Source of the DNA: Pyropia yezoensis
Taxonomy: Eukaryota; Rhodophyta; Bangiophyceae; Bangiales; Bangiaceae
Direction of reading: 5' to 3'
Length of the DNA stretch: 64,000 nt
Assembly (NCBI GenBank): GCA_009829735.1
Contig: CM020618.1
Span: forward strand, 8,213,119 to 8,277,118
Position numbers and translations under genes: made by a program. Positions 41,963 to 52,779 of the stretch are shown piece by piece (position 1 is the first letter of the stretch; every line of letters starts with the position of its first letter). The notes below the pieces were generated by a model, which searched no databases, had not been told where the DNA came from, and saw only the letters and a list, made by a program, of their open reading frames with translations.

Positions 41963-44900
41963 TTGAGCCGGCGCCGCATCAATCCCCGGGTACACCTTCC
42001 GGCCCCGACGACACGGAGTCAGGGGAATGATGAGAATCCCCCGATGACGGGAGGCGAGGACGGGATGCCCCGTCACATGGAACCAGACAAGGGCCCTGGC
42101 CAGGATGCCCGAGGAACACCGGATATCGGTGTAGGACATGTGCTGTTTACCTTGGAGAACTTCAAGCGAGGACATACGGCTATCGTCAGGGACCTGACGC
42201 TACAAGGGAGCCACGTTAACGTGGCTGAGGTGTACGCAAGCGTCGAGCCGAAGACACTTCGGTTGGCCAAGCGAACTCGCTTTGAGCCGTTGTCGGAGAC
42301 AGTCCTCCCGGTTAACTGCGACCTCGCAGGCATCTGCAGAGTCCGGTCCAACCTGCGGACGTACAAGCGCCATGGGTTGACCATGGCCAACGGTCTCATA
42401 GACCTCCCAGCAGAAGGGTCGTCCCTCCTAGTGATGGCGAACTATCGCCGTAAGGCAGTCACCCTCCCGAAGGGAACTATGCTCGGGATTGCCGAGCTCT
42501 ACGAAGGAGATATCTTTACCCCTGACAAGGAAGGTCAAGTGGAACCACTTGAGGTGCTGGCGGCCGCCGAGACCACCGAGCGACAGCAACCCGATGACGG
42601 GAAGCCTAACCCATCGGCGGCTTCGGCGGACATGCCGCCAAAGGACCAAGAAGCACTGAAGGCCCTGGCCAAGGCTGACCTCGACCACCTTACCCCTTCG
42701 GTAGCCGAAGGGGTACGGCGGATGCTAAGAAAGCATGACGTCATGTGGACAGGCGGGGCCTTGGGTACCATTGGGGCAACCCAACATCGTATAGACCAGG
42801 TACCAGGCGCACGACCCGCCCGGTCACAATCGCACCGAGCGGGACCTATGCAACGAGAGATCGTTGATGGTGAAGTGAAGAGGGTGAGCGAAGCGAAGGT
42901 GATACGACCTTCGATGTCGGAGTGGGGTGCCCCAGTCGTCATCGCACCGAAGAGAGATCAAACCCCTCGGTTTTGCATCGATTATCGACGCCTCAACTTG
43001 GTTACCAAGAAAGACTCATATCCTTTACAAAGGATGGATGAATGCATCGACTCCCTGGGGGAAGCTACGGTGTTTACCACCATCGACTGCAATGCTGGAT
43101 ACTGGCAGATCCCAGTGGCGGACGAGGATATCCCCAAGACGGCGTTCGTCTGTCACAGTGGAGTGTACGAGTTCCTAAGGATGCCCTTCGGATTGTCCAA
43201 CGCCCCCGCTACATTCCAGCGGGCTATCGACATTACACTGTCGGGGGTGAAGTGGCGTAACTGCCTAGTGTACCTCGATGACGTCATCGTCTTCTCGCAT
43301 AACATGGATGACCATGTGCAACATGTTGACGAGGTACTCACCCTCTTGCGGAACGCCGGGGTAACCCTGCGTCTGAAGAAGTGCGCCTTCTTCCAACAGA
43401 CGGTCGAGTATCTGGGCCACCGGATAATCCCTGGTGAACTAGGGGTACTCGAAGCCAATACCCGGGCACTCCGGGATGCCCGGTCCCCTAACACCCAGAC
43501 GCAGCTCAAGAGCTTCCTGGGAATGTGCAACGTATACCGACGGTTCGTCAAGGACTTCGCTCGGATAGCTAAACCGTTAACGGTTCTTACGAGTAGTACC
43601 TTGCCCAAGGTACTCCAACCCCCTTCGCCAAGCGAAGAGGAGGCATTCGAGTCGCTGAAGCGAGCCCTACTATCCCCACCCGTCCTTGCGTTACCGCACA
43701 GACGGGGTACCTTCGTCATCGATGTCGATGCGTGCGACACCCAAGTGGGATGCACCCTGTTACAGGGAGAGACGCTGATCGGTTCCGATAACGTTATTCC
43801 GGACCTACGTCCGGTAGGGTACTTCAGCCGGACACTCAACCCGGCTGAACGTAACTATAGTGCCACCGAGCGTGAGTGCCTCGGGGTCATATGGGCAGTG
43901 CAACTGCTCCGTCCATACCTGGAGGGCTCCAGGTTCATCGTGAGGTCCGACCACGAGCCCCTACGATGGCTCCTTAACCTTGGTGACAAGGATTCCGATA
44001 GCCATGGGAGGCTAGCCCGATGGAGGCTGAAGATGGCCGAGCACGACTACCGCACCGTGTATAAGGCTGGGTCAACCCACCACCTCGGAGACGCGTTGTC
44101 TCGACTCGACACCCCGAGCGGGGATACCCGCCCGGTGGACGAAGACATCCCGGTGGTACCGGTGTGCATGGTGGGTAATGCTACCCAGGGTATGGTTGAC
44201 CATACCAGGGCACACCTTGCGTGTCCATTGACCCTCGCGGACTTCCGCGAGGCACAAGCCAGTGACGACGACTGTAGACGCCATCGGGCTAGCCTTCTGG
44301 CCGGCACGGCCGGCATCTTCTCCGAGAACGAGGACGGACTCATATATCGACGGGCACCCGCCGATGGACGGCATCAGGTCTTGGTTCCCGTGTCCTTACG
44401 GCAGGCCGTCATGGAACGAGAACACGAGAACCCCACAGCCGGACACCAGGGGGGTTCGCGCATGTTCGCAGCAATGCGAAGGTTCTTCTACTGGCCAGCA
44501 ATGGCCGTCGACGTCTTCGACCACGTGGGGGGATGCCACCCGTGCGCACGGAATCGCATGAGTCTTCATAGGCGGGCATCCGCTATGAAACTGTTCCCCC
44601 CAAATGGACCCAACGAGCAAGTCGCTATCGACATACTCGGACCACTTCCGGTAACGGAAGAAGGGAACAGGTACATCTTAGTCATGTCAGACCGATTCAC
44701 TAAGCTGTCACGAGCGGCAGCCATCCCGAATGAAACGGCATATACCATCATGAACGCAGTGGTTGACCACTGGATCAGTGCATACGAAGTCATGAAGCAA
44801 CTCCTCTCCGACAACGGAGCAATTCTTACGTCTGCATTCTGCACTAAGGTCCTGAGCATGTTCGGTATCGAACCCCGTCGGGCATCCGACGACCACTCGC

Positions 44901-45700
44901 AGTCCAACGGGCAAGTGGAGCGGTTCAACCGCACCATCGTCAAGATGCTCCAATGCTACGTGGCCGAGCACACGAACACTTGGGACAGGCTTCTGTCCGT
45001 AGTCACCCTGGCATACAATGCCAGGCCACATCGGAGCACAAACATCGCCCCACTGGAGTGTGTCATGCCACTAGGGGTCGGTAACCTGACGCTGCCACCC
45101 GGCAGGTGCACTCGGTATGATACACCGAAGGGCCGAACGGCCGAACGCATCCACCAAGCTTGGTTGGCCAAGCTATCGTGGATGATTCCTAAGCTCAAGG
45201 GTGCCCTTGACAGAACACAACTTCGATACAAGAAGAACTTCGACGCCCGACTACGGGAGCGCAACGCTACCCTGATGACAGGTGACTGGGTCTACATCAG
45301 ACACCAGAAGTTCCGAGGGAACAAGCTTATGCAACCGGTCAAGGGACCGTACCAGATTTTACACAGAGATGATCACTCTGTCATACTGCACTCCGATACG
45401 GAGATACAACGCATCCACCTCAACGATGTGACACCTGCTTCGAAGCCGGATCAGCCTCAGCCGGTACCGGCTGGGTTGCTACATGAAGCTCTTACAACCC
45501 ACCGGTCAGATGACCCTGTGGGACCGGATGGGATTCCATACCAAGTAGAGAGCGTGGTCGGACGCACCGACCCGGACCTACCAGGACCCTGGTACGTCAA
45601 GGTTATGTGGGTAGGATACGACTCACCCACCTGGGAACAGGCGGCGAATATACCTTGCCAACTCCTGATGCCTTACATGAGGCGACGACGCCTACTGTAA
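41963..45700 (+). CDS. Element B pol (RT, RNase H, integrase, chromodomain)
   Basis: A single open frame of 1245 codons. Reverse transcriptase covers about 42860-43430, with FCIDYRRLN, MPFGLSNAPATFQ and the YLDD box near 43270. RNase H follows (DVDACDTQVG near 43725, ATERECLGVIW near 43865). The integrase HHCC finger (GCHPCARNR near 44535) and core (DILGPLP, SDNGA, GQVERFNRT) run from about 44430 to 45030. The last 55 codons resemble a chromodomain (YVKVMWVGYDSPTWEQ), which places the element among chromoviruses. In plants such domains direct integration to particular chromatin. Confidence 0.93.
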   Translation: MSRRRINPRVHLPAPTTRSQGNDENPPMTGGEDGMPRHMEPDKGPGQDARGTPDIGVGHVLFTLENFKRGHTAIVRDLTLQGSHVNVAEVYASVEPKTLRLAKRTRFEPLSETVLPVNCDLAGICRVRSNLRTYKRHGLTMANGLIDLPAEGSSLLVMANYRRKAVTLPKGTMLGIAELYEGDIFTPDKEGQVEPLEVLAAAETTERQQPDDGKPNPSAASADMPPKDQEALKALAKADLDHLTPSVAEGVRRMLRKHDVMWTGGALGTIGATQHRIDQVPGARPARSQSHRAGPMQREIVDGEVKRVSEAKVIRPSMSEWGAPVVIAPKRDQTPRFCIDYRRLNLVTKKDSYPLQRMDECIDSLGEATVFTTIDCNAGYWQIPVADEDIPKTAFVCHSGVYEFLRMPFGLSNAPATFQRAIDITLSGVKWRNCLVYLDDVIVFSHNMDDHVQHVDEVLTLLRNAGVTLRLKKCAFFQQTVEYLGHRIIPGELGVLEANTRALRDARSPNTQTQLKSFLGMCNVYRRFVKDFARIAKPLTVLTSSTLPKVLQPPSPSEEEAFESLKRALLSPPVLALPHRRGTFVIDVDACDTQVGCTLLQGETLIGSDNVIPDLRPVGYFSRTLNPAERNYSATERECLGVIWAVQLLRPYLEGSRFIVRSDHEPLRWLLNLGDKDSDSHGRLARWRLKMAEHDYRTVYKAGSTHHLGDALSRLDTPSGDTRPVDEDIPVVPVCMVGNATQGMVDHTRAHLACPLTLADFREAQASDDDCRRHRASLLAGTAGIFSENEDGLIYRRAPADGRHQVLVPVSLRQAVMEREHENPTAGHQGGSRMFAAMRRFFYWPAMAVDVFDHVGGCHPCARNRMSLHRRASAMKLFPPNGPNEQVAIDILGPLPVTEEGNRYILVMSDRFTKLSRAAAIPNETAYTIMNAVVDHWISAYEVMKQLLSDNGAILTSAFCTKVLSMFGIEPRRASDDHSQSNGQVERFNRTIVKMLQCYVAEHTNTWDRLLSVVTLAYNARPHRSTNIAPLECVMPLGVGNLTLPPGRCTRYDTPKGRTAERIHQAWLAKLSWMIPKLKGALDRTQLRYKKNFDARLRERNATLMTGDWVYIRHQKFRGNKLMQPVKGPYQILHRDDHSVILHSDTEIQRIHLNDVTPASKPDQPQPVPAGLLHEALTTHRSDDPVGPDGIPYQVESVVGRTDPDLPGPWYVKVMWVGYDSPTWEQAANIPCQLLMPYMRRRRLL

Positions 45701-46150
45701 CAACCCAACCGACACCGACTTCGGCTGTTGGGGGGTGAGGCTTATACCTACTGAGTAGGGTGTCACATGGACTCGGCAAGACTTAGGTTCACTAAGTTGG
45801 AGCGGACTTAGGCAAACTAAGTAAGCTAGTGACTTCTACAAGTCTACTTGAAGGAGATGACTAACTCCGATAATCTCAAAGTAACCTAAGGCTTACACCA
45901 AGGTAAACCTTCAGCCAGGAGGCAAGTGACGGACCAAGAAGGTTGACCTTCATGAGTATTCACCAACCAGGATGGGTTGGGGGAGGCGGAAAAGAACCGA
46001 GGCAAGCCACGACTAAGTCAAACGGGGTACTCCCCAATGGCAGGCATTGGTATCATGCAAACGCCCCAGCGGGGGATGAGTTCCTACTCACTACTACGCG
46101 GCCACCATAAGAGTTACCGGGGCCCTCTCCCTCGCAAACAATAGAACTCC
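45701..46150. other. Spacer between element B pol and its antisense ORF
   Basis: The stops of pol (plus) and the antisense ORF (minus) face each other across about 450 bp. There are several short repeats of ACTTAGG/AACTAAG type at 45760-45900. No open frame is supported. Confidence 0.5.
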
Positions 46151-48520
46151 TCAGTGGGTAGACCCACTGCCCGAGGGAGGCCACTCACGCGTAAGCGCGT
46201 ACACCTCCGTGCTCCGCCGGTCGGCAATCTCACGACGGTCAATCACCCGAGCTACCTCGGTGCATAGCTGGACGAGGGTGCTGCGGCCAGCCTCCACGTC
46301 CTCCAGAGCTGTCTGGAGGCGGTCAAGCACACCACCGAAGCAACGCGCTGACCAAACCAGCGCAGCACCTGGGGGGATATCCCCCCAGCTGACAGAGAGA
46401 CCCTCCCGCATTGCGCGGGCAACAAGGGCGTCAACGCCCTCATACCAGAGACGGGGACCCCCGTCATGCATGACAGGGGCGGGAGGTGACTCTGGCGCAG
46501 CCAGAGGAGCCACAGGAGCCGACACGGCCACCACCGGAGCCGGTGGCGCCTGATATGAGGCCCGGTAGGACCCCACCGAAGGGGCTCCACCGTAACCCCG
46601 GCGGGGCTCCGCCTGACGACGGGACACCTCACGCTTCCCACCCGCAGAGCCCAACTCTCGGGGACGACGGCCAACCGCCGCCGGTATCGGGTTACCGAAC
46701 CACGGGGCAAGGACCTGAAGAGGGTCATGGATAACCATGGGAATACCCAGGTCAGCAACAGCCTCGGTGGACGCCCACCCATGGCAATTGGGCTCACCCG
46801 GCTGAGTACGCCGGATACGCAACGAGTGACGAGGCAAGGGGGAAGCCCCAGCCTGCGGGTCCCGGTGCGGGGGAAGGGCCAACACCCCAGCCCAGTTCAC
46901 GGCATCGTAAACAGCCAGCAGGGCCTCGAACTCCCGGGCCAACCCGGTCTTGGCGGCTATCAGGTCCACGCCCAACTGCGCGATGTGCCGACGGACACCC
47001 GTCGGAAGATGAAACAGGCGCCCCTGCCGGCGGACGGACAGCAAGAAGGAAGAAGCCTGCCCGTGGGTAACCTCAAGGGTGAAGGTACCCTGCAACGGGT
47101 GGACCGGCCGGGAGGCCAACACACTCCCGAAGTATCGGAGACAGGAGCCGGTGTCAAATCGGAAAGCAGGGGCGGGTTCCCACCCCTCCTGCCGCAGAGG
47201 CGGGCGCACGGGAGTGTATACCGGCGCACGACCGTTGCCGGTCTGCATCGCACACGTTTTATCGGTGCGGAACGCATCCGCCATGACACCATAATTACGT
47301 CGCCAGCTCGACGCCGACTTCAAACCCGCCATAGGCGGGTAGGGAGCCGTCAACGACAGATACGGGGATACCCCCGGGTAATAATCAAAGTCGGGATACC
47401 GACCGGTATCGCCCACCGTCTCCCCAAACGCAACCGGCTCCGCCGCCGCCGCAATCCCCCGAGCACTAGCCGGGTAGTCAACCTCCCGCGGCAACGGGGG
47501 GGCAATCAGGTCGCACACCCCGAAGGCGGGGTCGAGGTAGACCTCACCCCGTCCCACCCGGGTGCGCCAGAGCTGCGCATGCCGGTCGTCCGGCTGACTC
47601 AGGATCCAATGGTGTTCCACCCGCACCGCGTTCGGCTGGTTGACCAGCCGCACCAACTCCCGCTCCCAACTCGGGTCCACCCTGACGCGGCGGGAAGTCC
47701 CTCCAGCGAGACGCGATTGGTGGAAGTCCACCCTCATCCGCCCACCGGACTCCATTGACTCTTGCACACTCATGCCTCGAGCCCGAGCCACCAAGTCGGA
47801 CATCGACATGGCGGGTTGACCCGCCGCCACGGCGACGCCGCCACCCAACAGGGCAACCCGGGCAGGACCAGGAAGAATCGGGGGCGCCGGGGGATGCCCC
47901 ACCGGCAGATGGGCCGGCGCCGAAGGTGCACGAGGCCGAGGAGGAAGAAGAAGGGCGGGCGCCCGCCCGGAGTAGCTCCCGGAGTCCACTGCCATCGGGG
48001 TAGATAACTCTTGACCATCACGCGTCCGCGGCATCGCGGGCAGAGCATCGCCGCCACCCGGGCCCGACGAGGGTACCACGGGGGCAGCACGGGTAGACCC
48101 GCTACCAGCCGCAGCGGACACACCAACCGGGCGGGCACCCGCGCCGTCTTGACCCGCCGTACCGGCCGGGGTGCCGCCACTACCATCCGCCACGCCGGCG
48201 ACACCGTCTTGAGGTAGAGCCGCGCCGGCACCGGCGACAGAAGCCATCCGGGCCGCCGGAGGAGTAGCGGTAGAGGCCACCGCTGCACGCGGTTGTCTGC
48301 CACCCGACGGAGCCGTCGTGCCGCTACACACGGACGACAACCCGCCCGGCGCGCCTTCCGGGGCCACACGAACGGTCACCCGGTCGTCCTCGTCCTCCGA
48401 CGAGCTCGCTAAGAAGCACTCGGCGGCAGTTGCAGAGACGGGAACGTCGTCCACCATCACGTCTTCCTCCTCCTCAAGCAAGAGGTCGTCCTCGCCCCCG
48501 GGTAACTGGGGGTCCGACAT
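46151..48520 (-). CDS. Antisense accessory ORF of element B, unrecognised protein
   Basis: A 789-aa open frame between pol and the 3' LTR, opposite in strand to gag-pol, exactly as in element A. The N-terminus (1-60) is acidic (LLLEEEED, SSSEDEDD), followed by Ala/Gly/Pro-rich sequence to about 240. A globular-looking part (about 240-620) includes RLFHLP (501-506), VDLI (518-521) and REFEALLAVYD (529-539). These parallel RLWFLP, VDFL and EEYKGLFQAM in element A at similar spacing. A Pro/Ala/Val linker (655-682) and a C-terminal segment (685-785) complete the layout. I recognise no known domain. The start at 48520 is the first Met and lies about 590 bp inside the 3' LTR. Function unknown; a nucleic-acid or gag partner role would be speculation. 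Confidence 0.7.
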   Translation of the reverse strand: MSDPQLPGGEDDLLLEEEEDVMVDDVPVSATAAECFLASSSEDEDDRVTVRVAPEGAPGGLSSVCSGTTAPSGGRQPRAAVASTATPPAARMASVAGAGAALPQDGVAGVADGSGGTPAGTAGQDGAGARPVGVSAAAGSGSTRAAPVVPSSGPGGGDALPAMPRTRDGQELSTPMAVDSGSYSGRAPALLLPPRPRAPSAPAHLPVGHPPAPPILPGPARVALLGGGVAVAAGQPAMSMSDLVARARGMSVQESMESGGRMRVDFHQSRLAGGTSRRVRVDPSWERELVRLVNQPNAVRVEHHWILSQPDDRHAQLWRTRVGRGEVYLDPAFGVCDLIAPPLPREVDYPASARGIAAAAEPVAFGETVGDTGRYPDFDYYPGVSPYLSLTAPYPPMAGLKSASSWRRNYGVMADAFRTDKTCAMQTGNGRAPVYTPVRPPLRQEGWEPAPAFRFDTGSCLRYFGSVLASRPVHPLQGTFTLEVTHGQASSFLLSVRRQGRLFHLPTGVRRHIAQLGVDLIAAKTGLAREFEALLAVYDAVNWAGVLALPPHRDPQAGASPLPRHSLRIRRTQPGEPNCHGWASTEAVADLGIPMVIHDPLQVLAPWFGNPIPAAVGRRPRELGSAGGKREVSRRQAEPRRGYGGAPSVGSYRASYQAPPAPVVAVSAPVAPLAAPESPPAPVMHDGGPRLWYEGVDALVARAMREGLSVSWGDIPPGAALVWSARCFGGVLDRLQTALEDVEAGRSTLVQLCTEVARVIDRREIADRRSTEVYALTREWPPSGSGSTH

Positions 48521-49110
48521 GGTGAAACCAGGGTAGCAGGGGCGGCCCGTCAGACAAGCCGTCGACGGCTACGACCCGGTACGGTGGGACAACCGGGACG
48601 AGCCAGGGAAGCGCGGGCACCCGCGCTTATGACTGCAAACGGCCGCGAGAAGCGCCGCAGGCACGCGGGTCGACCCGCGCTCCACGAGGCTACGAACGCG
48701 CTCCACCCAGGCACCTGGGCGGGCTGGGGCCACCCCCCCGTACGGGGCAACCAAGAGGGGTTCACCCCGAAACCGCCCCCGCGAAAAGCGGGAGCGGCCG
48801 CCCCCATTCACTCGGTAATACGAGAGGGGCTCCCCTACCACCAGGCACTTGGTGGCGGATCCGCTTGCACCACCCCTCGGAAAGGGGGGTCGTGAACAGA
48901 GACCCGCATCGGGAAATTAACGGTACGGAAAACGGATCGCGTGTGTACCACACAAAGGGGGGCACCCCCCTCAGACAACCCCGAAAAGGGGTGTCTGTCG
49001 CGACAGGGCGCAAAGCCCCACCCGACGGGTAAACGGTCACGCGACCCACTTACATTCGGTTACCCGAATGCAACTCGACCCGAGGACGGGCCGAATCTAA
49101 GGGGGGGATA
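48521..49110. other. Element B leader of the antisense ORF and polypurine tract
   Basis: Non-coding on both strands as far as I can tell. The final bases, AAGGGGGGGATA at 49099-49110, form the polypurine tract used to prime plus-strand DNA, directly before the 3' LTR. Confidence 0.6.
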
Positions 49111-49474
49111 TGTAGCAATATGGTTGGCCGTATTGTGACCCTAATGTTAGGGGGGGCTACTTCTAATCCTTGGCTTTCAATTTAAGAGTCCGTACTGGTC
49201 ACGGTATCTATAAGTTACGTATGACCAGAGGGACGTGCATCTTGGGGTGGAGGGTAGTTAGTAGTGTCTCCGAGGGTTTATAACGAGGGGGCCGGCGGCG
49301 AATCCACCGCCGGCCAAGGCAGAACAACAAACCCCTCCCATTTAGGCTCCCATCTTGGTCCCGTGGCTTGCGCTCCAAGGACAGCAACCTTGGCCTCCCG
49401 GTGACGTTGGTGTCGATCTTCCTTGGTAAGTGTTCCCTGAGAGTGGACGTGCGACGGATTCCTATCGTGCTACA
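49111..49474 (+). repeat. 3' LTR of element B
   Basis: 364 bp, TGTAGCA...TGCTACA, followed directly by the right copy of the target duplication CGGTC (49475-49479). It differs from the 5' LTR at about six positions, all transitions. Confidence 0.96.
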
Positions 49475-52400
49475 CGGTCATCTCGTTCAGGCGCCTGTAG
49501 TCAACGCAGAAACGGAAGTGACCGCCAGGTTTCGGGACGACTACCACCGGGAAGGCCCACTCGCCATCAGACGGCTCGATAACATCCATCTTGAGCATCT
49601 TGTTAACCTGCTTCTCAATCTCGTCCCGGCGACGAGGTCCAGCCCGGTATGGTTGCAGGTGTACTGGCTTAGCTTCCGGCTTGAGTTGAATTCGGTGTAG
49701 AGTGGCGTCCATCTTGCCCAGCTCTCTCGACCACAGGTGCCGATATTCCTGGAGAAGCTTCTCCAGTGCCTCCTTCAGGTCGGGAGGGACATTTTCTTGG
49801 TTGACCTTCGGCATCTCGGGTGGTGCTTGATCGGGCTTCGAGGTAACGCTGCCAGCCTGCTCTTGTTTCGGAGGTACGTCTAAGGCCGTCAAGTTGGATG
49901 CCAGTTCTTGTTGCAGGTTCAGGAGGTCTTCCTTGCTCATAGCACGGGCGGACCCCCGGTAAGGCTCTGCTGTACCAACTCGGGTGCCCTTGGCGAGGGT
50001 TATTGGCTTCCGGCTCACGTTGACGATCAGCACCGAGAACGGGGTGTGCCGTTCTACCTTCTTGTGATGTCCGTGGGCCAAGTATAACCGGCGTTTCGCC
50101 AGAAATTCTTTACGTCCGTAGATCAGGCATTGACCTGCAATCCGGGTTGTTACTTGAACCTTGGTCCCCGAGCGAGGAGGTAGGAGCACCGGTTTGAAGA
50201 GAGTCAAGGTAGAGGGTAGGATGCGTTCCTTCTTGTTCTTGGCTACACGAACCTTGGCGTCCAGATGCTCCAATACCGGTGACACAAACCCATGGTTGAG
50301 CTGCACCTTTCCTTCTCCGGGTAGGATGCTCTTGACATGCTGCTTGTGGAAGCCCCAGCCTAGGATAAGGGGGACTGATAGGGTCTTGACTACGAGAAAG
50401 GGAAAAAGCATTTGTTCATTGTTGACATAGATGGCGACGGGAAGACAGCCCAGCGGTCGTAGGGTTTGACCTGATGCGTCGACAATGTGGATTTTGGTAA
50501 GCGCTCTCCAGGCATGTCGACGCCAGCCCGGAGGTAACAGGTTCTCAGTTATGACGCTTGGTCCGGCTCCCGTGTCAACCACCGGCGTAACAGCTTGGGG
50601 GAGGCTATCCCCCGCACGCATACGAGCATTAATCTTGAGGTTTTCCTTACGCAGGACGAGCAAGGTCCCCTTGAACAAACAGGGTGTCCAGGAGGCTACC
50701 AGTTGAGCAGGTAACTGCCGTCTTTTCTCCCGGCACGCAACGGGAGAACGGGTAGAAGTTCCCTGCCGTCGGAGATTCGGGAAGACACTTGGGGAGAGCG
50801 CCTGCCCTACTCGTTTCCCGGGTCCGAGGAGTCCTTAGAGGTTTCGGTCTCCAGGTCAAAGTCCGTAGGAGCTTCCCTTGCCAGAGCCTCCGTGATGCTC
50901 TGTAAGGTTGCCACTCGGATTGCGTATACCTGTGCCTTGTCCATCTTGGAGGGTGCTCGCCGGTCAGCCCAGTTGACCGCCTTTGCAAACACCAGTCCTT
51001 GACGCTTGAGTTTCTCTTGGAGATCCTTGGGAATGGTCGGGCACTGGTAGGACATGTGGTCCTCCTTCTGGCACAGCCAACACGACCGGAACCGCTGGTT
51101 CTTGACCTGCTTGGGGGCGACCAATGAAGGTTGCTCCTTAGAAACGAAGCCGCCCCACTTGTCCCCTGACCACACGGGTGAGGCCTCGCCAACTGCAAGT
51201 ACCGGTACAGGGCTATCACCACTCTTATACTTGTCGGGTCCGGGACGAACTCGCGACAACGGCTTGGGAGTTGATACCATGGGAGCTTGGAGGGCCTTGG
51301 CTTGACGTTACTTGGCCTGGGTGTAGGCCATCAACTGCTGGAAGGTATGTTATTGATGTTCCTGGTTGTAGTTCTCCGCATCCACTTGAAGATATTCAGG
51401 AAGCCCTTCCGAGAAGATCATCCTGAGCCTGTCCTCAGGGTAAACGTTGCCATAAGCCTCGCTCATCTCCCGGACACGACGGGCGAAGGCCTCTGGAGTC
51501 TCTTGTCTCTCTATGGTTGCCCGGTTCAGTCTGCCGACTGCTTTACGCAGGGAGTCCGCGTCAGCGTAGTTGGACAGCAGCCAGTTCACCGCTTCCGGGT
51601 AGCTCCCAACGGTACGCCCGACAATGTGTCCGGCAGAATTTAGTAGAACCTGTGCAAACCGCTGTTCCGCTTCTCCGGTCATGAAGTTAACCAGGAGGTA
51701 GAGAGCCTTGCCCTCGGACACATCGTTGTCATTGCATGCCTTGACAAACCGGCGCAGGAAGGCAAAGATAAGCGCCGGTCTCTTCCCGGAAAACGTAAGA
51801 TGTCCCCCGAAGCTCGGCTGCATTCGCCGGTTCAGGGATGCCATCTTCTTGGCCATCTTCCGAGTGTAACCTTGGTCTTGGTTCTCCAGCCGGTAGTCAC
51901 CCGAATACGTGACCTTGTTCAGGGTGGCATCTCCCACTTGGTGGGCAGGAAAGTCAAACTCGACTAGCCTGCGCCGGGTGGGACCGGCAGATGCATCCCA
52001 GTCATATCCCTCCTCAGAGCTGGAGGAACTGGTCTCGCTGGTGCTAGAGCGACGGCGACGACGCCGACGCCTCCGGCTGCTCCGGTTACCGGTTTTAGAG
52101 CTCCCCGCCCCATAGGATGCAAGGGGAGGAAAAGCTTGGCCGGTCCCAGGAGTCGAGGTCTCAGGGAGACCCGTAGAACCAGTCACAGCGGTGCCTCTGG
52201 CACTGCTAGTGCCCACAGGGAGAGGTATGTACACCCTGCTGCCATATGTGGGTCCAGGAGTGAACACACCAGGGGCTATCCCTGAAGGTTGAGGAGTAGA
52301 ATCGACAGGAGGGAGACGTCTCCTGCGAGCGGACTCAAACGCCGATGACCCCGCGGTGGCTCCCACAGGAGGAACAGCCGGAGGAACGGGAGCAGGAGGT

Positions 52401-52567
52401 ACTTGGCCGCCAGTGGACTCCAGTCCGCTGCCGGATGTCACACCCAGGTCTGCTTCACCCGTAGGGAGAACGCCGGGTTGGCCACCGTCCCCCGCGGTAA
52501 CCAGGGAGGCGTCAAGGGACGCGGGGTCTACCCCTTCGGGCACCGTCGTGCCAGGGAGGGTAGCCAT
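49475..52567 (-). mobile_element. Element A gag, protease and start of reverse transcriptase
   Basis: On the minus strand, in element order: gag from about 52567 (Ser/Gly/Thr-rich N-terminus, then a capsid-like helical region at about 51370-51900), a CCHC zinc knuckle (CWLCQKEDHMSYQC) near 51045-51090, an aspartic protease with the DTGA motif near 50575, and the N-terminal part of reverse transcriptase (FCVDYRRLN) up to the element B insertion point. Broken; see the element A entry. Confidence 0.85.
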
Positions 52568-52757
52568 GTTCGTCTCTTGACAGCCACAGTCCAGTTGCCT
52601 GCGTGTCCAAAGATCGCAAGACCACAAGAGAGGGGTTGGAGAGCCAGGAATGGGATTCCCGTGAACGGGTGCAAATAATTCCCAAACCACAGAATCAGAC
52701 AGAACAGGAACATCCCAACCGCTGCTCCCAAATGTCTCTTCTCAAACACTCCAATCA

Positions 52758-52776
52758 TCCCCTGCTGCTCCACCAA
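52758..52776 (-). other. Primer-binding-site-like sequence of element A
   Basis: The minus strand reads TTGGTGGAGCAGCAGGGGA three bases inside the 5' LTR boundary, identical over 19 nt to the site of element B. Confidence 0.7.
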
Positions 52777-52779
52777 ATA

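Larger units (their letters stand above)
39109..49474 (+). mobile_element. Gypsy-type LTR retrotransposon (chromovirus), element B, nested in A
   Basis: A 10,366-bp Ty3/Gypsy element inserted within element A's reverse transcriptase, flanked by the 5-bp duplication CGGTC. Parts: 5' LTR 39109-39472, primer-binding-site-like sequence 39473-39491, gag 39692 to about 41880 with a CCHC knuckle near its end, pol 41963-45700 (RT, RNase H, integrase, chromodomain), antisense ORF 46151-48520, purine tract (49099-49108) and 3' LTR 49111-49474. I could not make out a protease part. The LTRs differ at about six of 364 positions (1.6%), all transitions, so it is young. It looks whole at its ends and nearly whole inside, with about one or two breaks in gag. 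Confidence 0.95.
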
